Source: Stachybotrys elegans (lineage: Eukaryota; Ascomycota; Sordariomycetes; Hypocreales; Stachybotryaceae). Taken from it: DNA of 64,000 nt. A model generated the notes under the pieces. That model was given only the letters and a program-made list of their open reading frames with translations. It made no database searches and was not told where the DNA came from. Each line of letters begins with the position of its first letter. Position 1 is the stretch's first letter. Positions 1 to 12,192 of the stretch are shown piece by piece. The DNA lies in the NCBI GenBank assembly GCA_020746835.1, contig JAGPNK010000002.1:1860001-1924000 (forward strand), given 5' to 3'. The position numbers and the translations under genes are program-made.

Positions 1-207
1 TTGACATGCGATGATCTCATGTCTGATGCGGGCGTGTGTTCACCGCCCACCTTTTTTTCTCTTTTCTTTTCTTTCCCATGTCTCGGATATTACATCCTTT
101 CACTCATTCGGACCTGCATGCGCGACACATGATGCATGGGTCTTATTATTAGCTTCAACTACACAGCATATTCTACACGTCAAGTCGCTAACCAATCACC
201 TGCATAG

Positions 208-1425
<1,218 letters not shown>

Positions 1426-1743
1426 ATGCATTTCAGCATATGAGAGACGGTGGATAGAATGGTTTGGGAGCATACATGCTCAGGGAGACAGCGAAGTATT
1501 GGCATTGCCCCTGGAGCAAGGAAGTCGAAAAAGGGGGGGAAAAACTGGCGTTTGCATGACGCCGTCTAGATTTCCTAAGGAATGGATTAAATGATATATG
1601 ACTGCTCACATTCATATTCTATGTCGCGTTCATACGTGAGTTTCTAGGTGGCCTACCGTACAGCATATATCGCAAGAGTTGCTTGATTGCTGCCGGCGGC
1701 GATGGTGTCTTGTACATGATGTCCAGCTAGCTTCATGGCTGGC
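1426..1743. other. Intergenic, convergent 3' ends
   Basis: These 318 bp lie between the spermidine synthase stop and the omega-amidase stop. They hold the 3' untranslated regions of both genes. No frame, RNA or repeat is supported. Confidence 0.7.
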
Positions 1744-2763
1744 CTATAGCTTGGAATCGCGTTCCTCGAACTGGACCTTGCCTTGACCGATGTCCGGATA
1801 CACATCGAACCTCCGCTGGGTGTTGAGGGGGATGTTCTTCCTCGTCTCTACAATCTCCTCTCCCTTGAGCTCGTGCTCGATAATAGTCTCCTCCGCCTCA
1901 GCCTCCGTGACCACGGAAGCCAGGGGGTTGACAATGAGACTATGCCCGTAGGCGTGGTATGAAGCATTCAAGTCGCGGGCAGGGCTGCACAGAGCCACGT
2001 ACATCTGGTTGTCCACCGCACGCGCCTGAGCGAGAAGGCGCCAGTGGAGGGGCCCCGTGGTGAGGTTAAAGGCACCGGGATAGATGAGGGCAAAGGCACC
2101 CTTGCGCGCGGCGATCGTAGCCAGCTCAGGGAAGCGCACGTCGTAGCAGATGGCGACGGCGATGGTGCCGTACTCTGGCAGATCTACCAGCGTGACCTTG
2201 TTGCCGGGGCTCAGAACATCGGATTCACGGAAGGTAATCTTGCCAGGGATATCGATGTCAAAGAGGTGAACCTTGCGGTGGGAGGCGAGGAGGGCGCCAT
2301 CTGGGCCGAAGATGAGACTGGTGTTGTAGTACTTGCCCGTCTCCTTGTCAGCTTCAGGAATAGAGCCACCGACAAGATAGACTGAGTTGTTCTTGGCCAT
2401 GGCGGACAGGGCGTGATACGAGGGGGACTGCTCCTGTGTAGGCGGGGACGGCAGCAGCGTCTCTGCGTACTGCGGAAAGAAGTCGCAGCCATAGGGGGAG
2501 TTGAAGCACTCGGGGAGCACGACAATCTTGGAGCCGCCGCTCGCCGCCTTGGCAACCTGCTCAGCGGCGTGGGAGAGGTTGGCAGCCTTGTCGGCGCCGG
2601 ATGCCAGCTGGATACATGCGAGCTTGACAGGCTTCTTGAGCGGGTTGGCGGCGGAGGTGGCCATTTTGCGCACGACGGGGAGGCGGAGGACGGGGTGAAG
2701 AGCAGAGAGCGGACGGGATAGCAGCCTTGGTGCGGAGAGGAGATGATGAAGGGTCAATCGCAT
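1744..2763 (-). CDS. NIT2: Omega-amidase / nitrilase-superfamily hydrolase (NIT2-type)
   Basis: 339-aa carbon-nitrogen hydrolase of the NIT2 branch, which hydrolyses alpha-ketoglutaramate and alpha-ketosuccinamate to alpha-keto acids and ammonia. The Glu-Lys-Cys triad is visible: E85 in LPECFNSPYG, K164 in HRKVHLFDIDIPGK and C206 in AICYDVRFPE. The stretch YPGAFNLTTGPLHW is diagnostic of NIT2 rather than NIT1. The first ~33 residues are rich in Arg, Leu and Ser with no acidic residue, which looks like a mitochondrial presequence. A second in-frame ATG (M34) just before the core would give a cytosolic form, so dual targeting is possible but inferred. No intron is needed. It is divergent from the claudin-like gene, with about 545 bp between the two starts. 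Confidence 0.93.
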   Translation of the reverse strand: MRLTLHHLLSAPRLLSRPLSALHPVLRLPVVRKMATSAANPLKKPVKLACIQLASGADKAANLSHAAEQVAKAASGGSKIVVLPECFNSPYGCDFFPQYAETLLPSPPTQEQSPSYHALSAMAKNNSVYLVGGSIPEADKETGKYYNTSLIFGPDGALLASHRKVHLFDIDIPGKITFRESDVLSPGNKVTLVDLPEYGTIAVAICYDVRFPELATIAARKGAFALIYPGAFNLTTGPLHWRLLAQARAVDNQMYVALCSPARDLNASYHAYGHSLIVNPLASVVTEAEAEETIIEHELKGEEIVETRKNIPLNTQRRFDVYPDIGQGKVQFEERDSKL

Positions 2764-3308
2764 GGTAGCTCGGGCAGAGGCGACGAGACTAATAGACCAA
2801 GTCCCATAGAAGAGGAGGTGGTGCTGTGATTATGCGATACCGGAAGTTGTTAATAGTGGGGGGTGGGGGATGGCCGTCTCCATGTGTATCTATCTCCTTA
2901 TCATGATAGATGGAGCATTGAATTCTAGAAGAGGGAATTCAAGCCTGTACGCTCGAATGCACAAAGATTCATGTTATTGGTGGTCGGGTCTGGTTCACTT
3001 GTTGATGGAGGGGGTGAAACCTAAGTCGGAACCTTAGGCACCCAGTGCCATTCCATGCATGCCGTGTCAGTGGCCTGTTGAACCTCCAACAGATCTGCCG
3101 ATCAGCTCCCAGGCCCCCAGCATTCTCATTGGCCCAAGCTCCACCGAATCGTTTCTGCCTTGATTTCCCATGACCATCCCATTCCCTTTCCTTTTCGACG
3201 TTTTGGAGGAAGAACTCTGACCGCATCCATCCCTTTCTCTCATTGCTTTTGCTCTCGATCCCCATTGCAGTGAGAGAGAGAGAGAAAAACACCACCCCCG
3301 CCGCCGCG
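2764..3308. promoter_or_regulatory. Shared divergent promoter region, NIT2 / claudin-like gene
   Basis: 545 bp between two divergent start codons, so it should hold both promoters and 5' leaders. A GA-rich run (about 3269-3287) lies just upstream of the claudin-like start. No clear TATA element is seen. Short open frames here have no coding character. Confidence 0.5.
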
Positions 3309-4107
3309 ATGACTCGAGTTCTGGCGTATTCCTCGGCCCTGGCGGCCTTTGCGGCTGGTACGTTTTATTCCTGGCTGGGGCGGCGCGCGCGGGCTTGATG
3401 ACGTCGATGGGTCGGCAAAAAGACACCCAGCCCGCGGGGAGCGACGATGTCGACAGCCCACGAAGTGCGCGGCACGGATTGCTAACAGCGCCCCCTTGCA
3501 GCGACGGCCATGCTCATCGCGTCCATCTGGATGCCGCACTGGGTCACGTATTCCGTCACGACGCCCGCGGGCGAGACGATCGAGCAGCACATCGGCCTGC
3601 ACAAGAGCTGCTCCACCCTCAACGACCCCCATTGCCGCCCGTTCCCCTCGGAGGAGATGTGCATCAACGGCGAGCGGTACTTCTGCTCCATGTGGCGCTC
3701 CGTCGGCTTCATGGCCTCGTTCGCCACCATCCTCAGCCTCGCCGGCTTCGTCTCCTTTGCCGTCATCATGGGCGGCGGCAAGTACAAGCGCGAGACGGGC
3801 TGGCCTTTTGTCGGCGCCATGTTGACGCTGATCTCTGCCGTTGAGTTTGTGATTATTTCTATTGTGGTATGTACTCGAGTTCCCTTTCTTCCTTCTTCCT
3901 TTTGTTGGCTGACACCTGCGCCAGGCCTATCTTTATGACCACGACGAGCAGTTCACCATCCCTGGGTGGAACCTCGACAAGTCGTGGTATCTGTCCACTG
4001 TGGGTGCCTCAATCAGTCTCCTGGCGGCTGCTGGTCTGGCCCTGTCTGCATACGTGCTCCCTCCCGAGGACGGCTACGATTTCCTGGAGGACCCTCTCGA
4101 TGCATGA
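3309..4107 (+). CDS. Claudin/SUR7-like four-span plasma-membrane protein
   Basis: 198-aa membrane protein from three exons: 3309-3357, 3502-3866 and 3925-4107. The N-terminal hydrophobic span (TAMLIASIWMPHWVTYSV) is followed by an extracellular loop with GLHKSC...CRPFP...C...C. Three more spans follow (around SFATILSLAGFVSFAVIM, FVGAMLTLISAVEFVIISIV and TVGASISLLAAAGLALSAYV) and an acidic tail ending FLEDPLDA. The W...GL...C...C first-loop signature and the topology match the claudin/PMP22/SUR7 superfamily. Fungal members act in eisosomes, cell-wall stress sensing or cell contacts, but which applies here cannot be read from sequence. The intron 1 splice restores AAATAML in frame. A member of the PalI/Rim9 branch is less likely because the long C-terminal tail is absent. 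Confidence 0.8.
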
Positions 4108-4578
4108 ATCCGGCCGAGGGAGTTTATATGCTTATTCCTTTTGCCAAGCCGTCATGTGAAATCAGGTGCATTATCTAGGTGTTTGGTGATTCTGGCTGTT
4201 ATATAAGTTGGTGCCGGCTGCTTGCACCCTGGTAGTAGTGCGCATAGGTGGTGGAGAATTCACTTCCTGCTTATAAAAACCAAAGTTACAGATATTACAA
4301 AATTATGTTTTGTCCCTGTCTTTTGCCGTGGTGTAGAGAGAATACTCTCTTATCATTACACCTTTCCATTTATGCAGAAGAGCACATAATCGTGCCATAA
4401 ACCCCACTTTGATCCGACGCAAGCGCTTGCCACTTAAGCTGAATACCTCATTGACAAGAATTACCTTGGCTCATCTGACGATTCAACGTGCATCCTAGCA
4501 TCTATTCTAGTAAGAGTTGCATCAGGGACTGCTACTCACTCGTTGGGCTAACCGCAGTATAGGTTGTTGATAAACACC
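4108..4578. other. Intergenic, 3' UTR plus promoter of the dioxygenase gene
   Basis: 471 bp between two tandem genes, locally AT-rich around 4260-4400. It contains the 3' end of the claudin-like gene and the upstream region of the dioxygenase gene. No additional gene is seen. Confidence 0.6.
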
Positions 4579-5526
4579 ATGTCCCAGCAACCATCCGTTG
4601 GTCTCACTGCAGACCAGCTTGCCGCCTTTGAGCGCGATGGCTACTTGATCATCCCCAATGCGCTCACTCCCGATACGGTGTCGTCTCTCCTCACCGAGAC
4701 TCACCGCATGCTACAGGAGTTCCCCATCGAAGATCACCCGCTCACGCGCTTTTCAACGGGTCAGAAGACGGAGCACGTCGGGGACAAGTACTTCCTTGAG
4801 TCGGGCGACAAGGTGCGCTTCTTCTTCGAGGAGGACGCCTTTGACGAAGCCGGGGCCCTCACCAAGCCCAAGGAGCGCGCCGTCAACAAGATAGGCCACT
4901 ACCTGCACGTGCTCTCCCCGCCGTTCGCGCAGCTCATCGACGACGCCGCCATGCGCGCCGCCGGACAGGTCAGCCCTGCCGCCGTGGCCCAGGCGCTGGG
5001 CTTCCGCGACCCGCGCTGCCTGCAGAGCATGGTCATTTGCAAGCAGCCCGAGATCGGGGGCGCCGTGCCGCCGCACCAGGACTCGACGTTCCTGTACACG
5101 GACCCGCCGTCGGCCGTGGGCTTCTGGTACGCCCTCGAGGACGCCACGCTCGAGAACGGGTGCCTGAGCTTCCTGCCCGGGTCGCACAGGTGGGCGCCCG
5201 TGGAGAACCGCCTGGTCCGCAAGCCGCTCGACGCCGGCACCGACATGGTGCCCAACGATGGGCCTCGGTTCCCGCCGGTGGAGGGGTTTGGCGGTGAGCG
5301 GCCTGCTGGGTGGGATAAACCGGAGGCCTATGTGCCCGGCGAGGTCAAGGCGGGGGACTTGGTCCTGATACACGGGAATTTGCTGCACAAGAGCGAGAGG
5401 AACACGAGTCTCAAGGGCCGCATCATCTACACCTTCCACATCATTGAGCAGGACGGAACCAAGTATGACCAGAGGAATTGGCTCCAGCCCCCTAAAGAAG
5501 GCTTCACTCGACTTGTCGTTCAGTAG
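4579..5526 (+). CDS. Phytanoyl-CoA dioxygenase family protein (PHYHD1-like)
   Basis: 315-aa Fe(II)/2-oxoglutarate-dependent oxygenase of the PhyH family. The facial triad is visible as H166 and D168 in PPHQDSTFLYT and H270 in IHGNLLHKSERN. R281 (SLKGRIIYTFH) is placed to bind 2-oxoglutarate. The pattern ALEDATLENGCLSFLPGSH and the overall length match the PHYHD1 subgroup better than peroxisomal phytanoyl-CoA hydroxylase. There is no PTS1 (C-terminus LVVQ) and no obvious PTS2, so cytosol is likely. I chose the ATG at 4579. The frame is open to a TTG at 4564, but MSQQPSVGLT is a normal start. The natural substrate of this subgroup is not settled. The gene has no intron. Confidence 0.88.
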   Translation: MSQQPSVGLTADQLAAFERDGYLIIPNALTPDTVSSLLTETHRMLQEFPIEDHPLTRFSTGQKTEHVGDKYFLESGDKVRFFFEEDAFDEAGALTKPKERAVNKIGHYLHVLSPPFAQLIDDAAMRAAGQVSPAAVAQALGFRDPRCLQSMVICKQPEIGGAVPPHQDSTFLYTDPPSAVGFWYALEDATLENGCLSFLPGSHRWAPVENRLVRKPLDAGTDMVPNDGPRFPPVEGFGGERPAGWDKPEAYVPGEVKAGDLVLIHGNLLHKSERNTSLKGRIIYTFHIIEQDGTKYDQRNWLQPPKEGFTRLVVQ

Positions 5527-5755
5527 AGGAAGCCCTGCATGCTCTCGTGGCCAATAAAACACATTGTGAACCAAAAATGGAAGCCAAATAACATCACATA
5601 GACTTCAAAGTTCGTACGGGATCGTTTGTGTTATCCTATGCTGTCGAGTTGCCATGGGTATCTTATCCGAGCCAGAGCTGAAAAAAAATCTATCTTGGCA
5701 CCGCCGCCTCGCTATATACGAACCACCACGGCCTGCCTTACGCATAGGCCACGCT

Positions 5756-6988
5756 CTAATCTGAATCCGAATCGTCTTCGGAAGAGGAAGAGGAGCTGCT
5801 CGACGTATCCTCAGCCTGGCCACCCATCTCTGCATCGCCGTCCGAGTCTGAATCGCCATCTGATGAGCTACTGCTGCTGCTGCTGCTACTACTGCTAGAA
5901 GAGCTGTTGTCGTCGCTCTCATCCTCTGACTCGCTGTCCGACTCTGACTCCGAGCTGCTGCTGTCGTCCACGTTGGTGCGGAGCTTTCTCCTTCGCTTGC
6001 CGGTGAGTTCGCTAATCTTGACGCTCTTCTCCGCGCCCATGGCCGTTGCGGCCGCCGTGGCATCGTCACCCACGGTCATGGTGTCCGATGACGAGGTAGT
6101 CACCGTCGTCTCGGACTCGTCGCTGTCAGACAGCTCGTCTATTATCATCTCCGCTCGCATGCGCTTGACGACCCGCTGTACGATGGCGGAGTCATCCTGA
6201 GAAAAAGTGGCGTAGTCGACCTCGTCAAAGGTCCGCCTCTTGTTTCCAGGCAGCCGTGTCTGCAGCAGCTCGTTGAGCACAGCCTCGTATGCTGCCTGTT
6301 TGGCCAGGATGTCGGCAAGGCCGGCCGGGAACATGGCGGACCCGCCTGCCTCGTCTTGGGTCTTGATCTCCATGGCCGACTGCCTCAGCCTCGTCCTGAC
6401 GAAGCCCTTGATATCTTGGATGTACTCGAAGAATGCACCTATGTACGCACTGGGTATAGCGGCGGGATCAAACGCGTGGTTGACAAGCAGGGTTTGGTAG
6501 TTCTTGTTGAATTTCCAGCTATCCCTGGAGGACTTCCATTGTCGGAGGTATTCCAATGCAGGCTGGAGAATAGTAGCGATGGGCACTTCCTTCTTTTTGC
6601 CTTTGCTGGCCTTCTTTGGCTGTGTCTTGGTAGGTTGAGGTGCTGATTTGGGAGATGGCTTGGATGTGGGCTGAGAGCTGCCGTGGGCGGTCAGGCCGTT
6701 CTTTGTCGGTGTATCCCCAAAAGTGACAGATTTCTTCTTCTTCAAGGGCACACTGGGGGGCTCCTTGACATTCTGTTGCTCTCTTCGCGGCTTTTTGGCA
6801 GCGAGCGATGAACGATCCCCTGCTGGCGGGGCGTCCAGTCGCCTTTTGTTGGACTGGAACTGGGTCGGCTGCTGGTTGCTGCTTGGCTGCCCAACGGTGG
6901 CAGCCGAACTGCCCTCAGACTCGGCGGGCTGCTTGAGCTTGAGGCCCAACCTCTTCCACGCCGGCATGCGCTCTGCGGCGGAGGCCAT
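5756..6988 (-). CDS. WKF-domain nuclear/nucleolar protein (C7orf50 homologue)
   Basis: 410-aa protein. Residues ~1-140 are basic and disordered, with clusters such as KKPRR and KKKKSVTF that look like nuclear signals. Residues ~144-175 form the WKF domain (ALEYLRQWKSSRDSWKF, then NYQTLLVNHAFD). The rest of the folded part is helical up to about residue 280. The C-terminus (from ~330) is a long Ser/Asp/Glu tail, including a run of 15 serines. WKF proteins are nucleolar and linked to ribosome biogenesis in other eukaryotes; the role here is inferred from that. The acidic serine tail is a likely CK2 target and resembles nucleolar chaperone tails. The ATG at 6988 gives MASAAERMPAWKRLGL. The gene has no intron. 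Confidence 0.85.
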   Translation of the reverse strand: MASAAERMPAWKRLGLKLKQPAESEGSSAATVGQPSSNQQPTQFQSNKRRLDAPPAGDRSSLAAKKPRREQQNVKEPPSVPLKKKKSVTFGDTPTKNGLTAHGSSQPTSKPSPKSAPQPTKTQPKKASKGKKKEVPIATILQPALEYLRQWKSSRDSWKFNKNYQTLLVNHAFDPAAIPSAYIGAFFEYIQDIKGFVRTRLRQSAMEIKTQDEAGGSAMFPAGLADILAKQAAYEAVLNELLQTRLPGNKRRTFDEVDYATFSQDDSAIVQRVVKRMRAEMIIDELSDSDESETTVTTSSSDTMTVGDDATAAATAMGAEKSVKISELTGKRRRKLRTNVDDSSSSESESDSESEDESDDNSSSSSSSSSSSSSSSDGDSDSDGDAEMGGQAEDTSSSSSSSSEDDSDSD

Positions 6989-7795
6989 GGTAGCGGCTAG
7001 CTGATCGGGCTGTCGAGTGGCAATCGAGACTGTAAGACGGCCTGGCGACGGACTGAGAGTGTCCGACTGTTTCCCAGGAAGTACGATGAGAGAATGAGGG
7101 GTGAGGAAGATGACCGCACAGCTGCGATTACCAATTCTTAAAGATAAGAATAGTCGACGGAATATAGAAAGAGACTGTGTCGTCGAGATGGATATCAGCC
7201 TCTTCTCTGCTGCGGAATGAGGTTGTCAACTTTCTTTTCCTTTCTCAATCGTCGGTTTTTTTTTTCTTGGACGCCAAATCGCCAAAAATCGACCAGGGTG
7301 CTAGCGATAAGCGCGGTCCCTCCCATAAGTTGACCTTTCCTATCTGAAACAAGCACTAGTGGGATGTATCTCAACTTCACATAACGATGGAGGGAGACTG
7401 GTTCTTATCCGAGGTAGTTGTTATAATAGTATCAGATAGATGAAAGATTAATGATTCTTGGTGGCAGGCAGTTGTAATATAAAATGTCAGACTTTGATCT
7501 GTATAGGCGGTGTCATTGTAGCTTTCAATAACCTGCTCCCATTTACAGCACGGATATTTCTGCCTCAGGCAGAACACCTTCTCAGGCATCCCAGCTTAGT
7601 AGTTGGAGCTACCGCCGCCTTGAACCTCCAGGCAAGCTTGTGCTACGCGTCGATCAAGCTACATCTGCGGCAACACCACCAACTACTCACCTTTCGCTCT
7701 CCCTTGTCCAACCTCCAATCACACCAGTACTGGGATAATTTCAACTCGAACGGGAGCAGCATAACTCTTGCTGCGCAGCAACCCACGACTTCATC
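6989..7795. promoter_or_regulatory. Divergent promoter region, WKF gene / proteasome alpha1
   Basis: 807 bp between two divergent start codons. It contains a T-rich stretch near 7256-7266 and the leaders of both genes. No PACE-type proteasome element could be confirmed by eye, and no other gene is supported. Confidence 0.5.
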
Positions 7796-8864
7796 ATGTC
7801 TGGTGGGTATCTCACTTTCAGCAGCAGCTGTGTACATCATATGACCTCACCGTTGGCTAACTCTGTCCTTGCCAGCCGGCGCTTACGACCGTCACATTAC
7901 CATCTTTGCCGACAATGGTCGTCTGTACCAAGTCGGTAGGTCAATCCCCTCAACTACAAACCGAGCCCAACCCCCACCGAGTCCAACGGGACCATGCGGC
8001 AAAAGAAAGGGAAACGGCAACGAGGGTGCATAGGAGCTGACGAGATGGATTATTAGAGTACGCCTTCAAGGCCATCACGGCCGCCAACATCATGTCCGTA
8101 GGCGTGCGGGGCAAGGACTGTGCCGTTGTGCTCTCACAGAAGAAGGTCCCGGTACGTGGCCGAGAGGAGGCCCTCTTCGAGCATTGGCTGACGCATCTGT
8201 GATTAGGACAAGCTGATTGACCCCTCTTCCGTCTCCCACATCTTCCAAATCTCCCCTTCGGTCGGCTGTGTCATTACGGGATCCATCGCGGACGCTCGGG
8301 CGTTCGCCCAGAGAGCCCAAGGCGAGGCTGCCGAGTTTCGTTACAAGTATGGTTACGAGATGCCCGCAGATGCTCTGGCAAAGCGCCTAGCAAATATCAG
8401 CCAGGTTTACACGCAGCGGGTAGGTGGAAAGACTGTGATGGGACTGTGCATGGGGAGGCTCGCTAACCGGACCACAGGCCTATATGCGCCCATACGGTGT
8501 GGCCACGACACTGATCGCTCTCGATTCCGAATATGGCCCACAGCTATTCAAGTGTGACCCTGCCGGATATTACATCGGCTACAAGGGCACGGCGGCTGGA
8601 CCGAAGCAGCAGGAGGCCCTGAACCACCTCGAGAAGAAGCTGCGTAACAAGGACTGCGCCGAGGGCACCTGGGAGGAGGTGGTCGAGCTGGCCATCACGA
8701 CGCTGAGCACGGTGCTGAGCATGGACTTCAAGAAGGGCGAGATTGAGATTGGTATCGTCGGTGGGCCTCGGGCAGATGGCGAGGAGGGCACAGAGTCTGG
8801 GTTCCGCATGCTGACGGAAGATGAAATTGATGATAGATTACAGGCTATCGCTGAGAAGGACTGA
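7796..8864 (+). CDS. SCL1: 20S proteasome subunit alpha1 (Scl1 / PSMA6)
   Basis: 253-aa proteasome alpha-ring subunit built from five exons: 7796-7802, 7876-7935, 8057-8151, 8207-8419 and 8478-8864. The first coding exon is only 7 nt (ATG TCT G). The alpha-subunit signature YDRHITIF...GRLYQVEYAFKAI is intact. The subtype is set by [19 protein letters not shown], by [20 protein letters not shown] and by [17 protein letters not shown], which match PSMA6/Scl1. The H0 helix of this subunit gates substrate entry into the 20S core. The subunit has no catalytic Thr, as expected for alpha types. All five junctions are GT/AG and keep frame, so the model is very secure. Confidence 0.96.
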
Positions 8865-11800
8865 GGTGGATGCTAATTACAACGGCCCGATGTCTTTAGC
8901 CTTGCTCTAGCATGCCTCGGGGTCCTGGGTGTCCCGCGCGAGGAAGGTGATTCGGGAACATAGAGAGAGCCAATCCCATATCAGAGCATGGGACTGACCG
9001 TTCTCTTCCAGGGATTAGAAGCCGGCCTGGGCTACGTTCCCCACGTTGCGAGGCGCCGATGACATATATGAGATTACGTATCCAGACACGGGCCGAGAAG
9101 TATGAATGCCATACCCAAGGTTATCGAGTCCAACGACTTGTTGTCAGCTGGGGAGGAGTCCGGAGTATCGCCGAGTGAAGGCATGCATGACTTGATGACT
9201 GTGATTGTGCCCCGACATTCCACATGATGAACAATGCCCTGTGTCGGCTATGTCCTTGGCTAGAAGCTGATATCTCAACCATCAGAACCATGAAATAATT
9301 AGCTCGCTTATTTGGACACGGGCTCTTGGCGATAGTTGTACTGGTAGTTGAGGTGCTCATGATTTGCTCCAGCTGGTTATAGACAATCGGGTAAGCATAG
9401 ACACAAACGTGCCGATGCAGACTACAAGTGTCAACACAGCTGTCTCGCATGGCCTGATTTCCCTCTATTTCTCAGCTGAGGTGATGCAGGCGAGAAGGGC
9501 AGTTCCCGTGGTTCCGTGGCATGATCGTCTAAGAATATCGAAAAACAGTAGCTGAGGAAGACTGATGCTGGGTGTGCTGCTGGTAACGGGAATGAATAAT
9601 GGATGGCCATAATTTGTTCACTTTGCTTATCAACACCATCGGCATATGTACCCTACCCTAGCGCCTCGTGATTGAACAAGGTATGTAGGTGGCTTTTAGC
9701 ATGGAGGTTGCTGTCAAGCCCTACCCATAGATCAGGTAGGTGTTGATGAGTGCTGATTGGGGGAGGTTAGATGCTGAGCCGCCCTTTCCTTCCACATATA
9801 GTAATTCGATATGGGGACTCCCGTGCCTGCCCCTGTCCGACGTACGCTTGGAGGAAAGCAGTTACGTAGTAGTTGTTATTATTGCTAAGGCAGGAGCATC
9901 GGGTTGACAGTTCGCATACAATAGGGCCGGCAGATGGGATGATATTTGCCACTATGACGACAGCAAGGCTGACCCTGTATGGCTCCGTATGACTCTGCCA
10001 TCCTGCACATCAGCTCGATGTCCGAAGCCGAGCAGCCTCTTTGGGGAGACTCAGATCACCACGAGCAGAGAGACATGGCGGCAACAAGGTAGCAATTGGC
10101 TGGCGAACGGCGACCGAAGTGGGCGGTGATGACAAGCGACACAGCAGGTCAAGGCTGGCAGGGCGGATGTCACCTTTGGGTAGTAGATATGTGTCGATTC
10201 AACGTCTAACGGTGGTGCATATGCAGGATCCGACGACGATAAGCAAACGAAATGGAGGCAAACGGCAAGGCGAGGAGGTCTGAGTAATGCCGAGGGCACA
10301 TCATCTCGGCCGATCTCAACCTAGCCACCCTCTCCACGCACGCGCTGTATGGGTTACCGTCCCATCCCGAGAGACGGCTTCGGTCATGGATGGAGGCTTG
10401 GAACTGCACTACGGGCTGGTGGAGGGAAAGTCAGATGAGATGGTGGGGAGTTTCAGCTCGCAGTGTAGCGTCGGCGGCGCTGCGAGGCTGCCATTGGTCC
10501 GGTTGGACCGCCAAATCCCCCACAGGCGGGCCATGGGTTTCCTAACGTGGAAATACTCGTAGCATTCTGCTAGCTGAAGAAACCAAAAAAACAACGGGCC
10601 TCCATGGCATGCCGTCAACCAGGCAGGACACCGCAATGACAGCTACCTATGGGACGGCCTACAGCTCAACTGGCCCCCTAGAACCACGAGGACCACCCGC
10701 CTTTCTGGAATTAGCACGATGGTGGCGTCCCTGCTCCCTGGTCGCAGCTCCCATACCACCATGCCATGCCCTTGCCAAGATGTGCACTGCAGTGGCACGC
10801 AGGCCTCCAGCGCACTCGAATGAGGCCCTGTTTGTTCCCGGTTCGACGGTGCCATCACAGCTCTTGGACCAGGATGCTGGATCAGATGCGGTTTATGCAT
10901 CTGACGGACAGGTGGAATGCCCCTTCATTGGACATCTCAAGTCGCCGGCCTGTCCTTGTGCAGACAGCAGCCACGCGATCTCACTCTGCACATCCCCATC
11001 CCACCCACCCAGCGTTCCCACGCGGCTGTACAGGCTAGTCCAGCCTCCGCGGTGCGGAATCTAAACTAGCGAGGAGCTGGATCACCCGCTCGGCGCATCT
11101 CACCATTCCATACGGTTCCATATGGTTGGTTCACCCGCCTGCGTGGCAGAGGGAGACGCAGGGGAAATTCCCAGAAAGAGTGGCCTGTGGATCGCCCTAC
11201 GTCGTTTAACCGAGTAGACGCACGCACATCTCTTTGCGCTGTGCCGAGGACTATCCGTCCAGACGGGCCATGCTCATAGCTCATAGGCCTTTGACAGAAT
11301 GCCATGTTGGGACGAGCCAAGGCACATTTAGCACCGCGATCTAGTCAGGACGTGGGTGGACAAGGCCCAAGGCGCCACCTGGTTGGCTGCTGTTCTGGCC
11401 TGATGCCGGCTGGATATTTCTTTAGCTCTGCGCAAGGAAGGGTTCGCAACGAGTTCAGGCCCGGTCCGCTGTCTCTCGTTGGGTATCGGCCGGAGCTGAC
11501 CCTCGGCAGCTAGAGACAGTGATTGTCTCAACCATGGAGCGTTCGCCGACTGCGCCTATGCTAACGGCTAGCCTGGGCAGGAGGCTAATCAATGCTGCAT
11601 GGTGCATGGTGCATGGTTCATCCTGTCTCTGCTCCTCCTGCGTCGTCCACGGCTCGAATGGGTGGCTTGATCAGCCTTGTAGGGCGACGGGGCCAAGCCG
11701 GCCATAGGGCTCGTCCAAGACCCTATTGGATAATGTTTGCTGCTTCGATGTGCCGTTGCTTCTTTTTTGCTCGGCTCTAATCATGGCTTGATAGATATTC

Positions 11801-12192
11801 ACAGGCACAGGGGGTGGAGGGATGCGGACTTTGGATTCATACAAAAGCCCTGGCGCTGGCTTGTCTTGAGTCCCAATACCTCTTGCTCACACAACACGAA
11901 CCCAAGGCAAAACACACGAATATCAATCCCTCGCCTTGGCCATCTTTGCGCTCTTGTGCTGGGCTGCTTTGTTGCTCTCTTCTTTGTCCTGCGGATTCTC
12001 CTCATTTCCGTCTTTTCACCCCATTGGATTGTGGTATCAAGGCCTATCAGAACAGATCCTGTCTGCCAGCATTGTCCCGCTCTCTGCAAAAACTCCTTAC
12101 AAGGGACGGTTCCTGCTCCTGGACTCCTACCTACCACTCAAGCCCCCAGGATACCACGACTCTTTGCCATCGCTCTACCACAAACCTAAAAG
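8865..12192. other. Long intergenic region, no supported gene
   Basis: 3.3 kb downstream of the proteasome gene. All open frames are short, overlap on both strands and show no domain, signal peptide or splice-consistent structure. The segment about 10.3-11.5 kb is GC-rich. A CA/CT-rich stretch just before 12193 looks like the leader of the next gene. I found no tRNA-like B box and no long repeat by eye. Confidence 0.6.

Noticed and set aside
10609..11064. 151-aa plus-strand frame in the 8.9-12.2 kb gap
   Set aside because: Biased composition, overlapping frames on the other strand, no domain.
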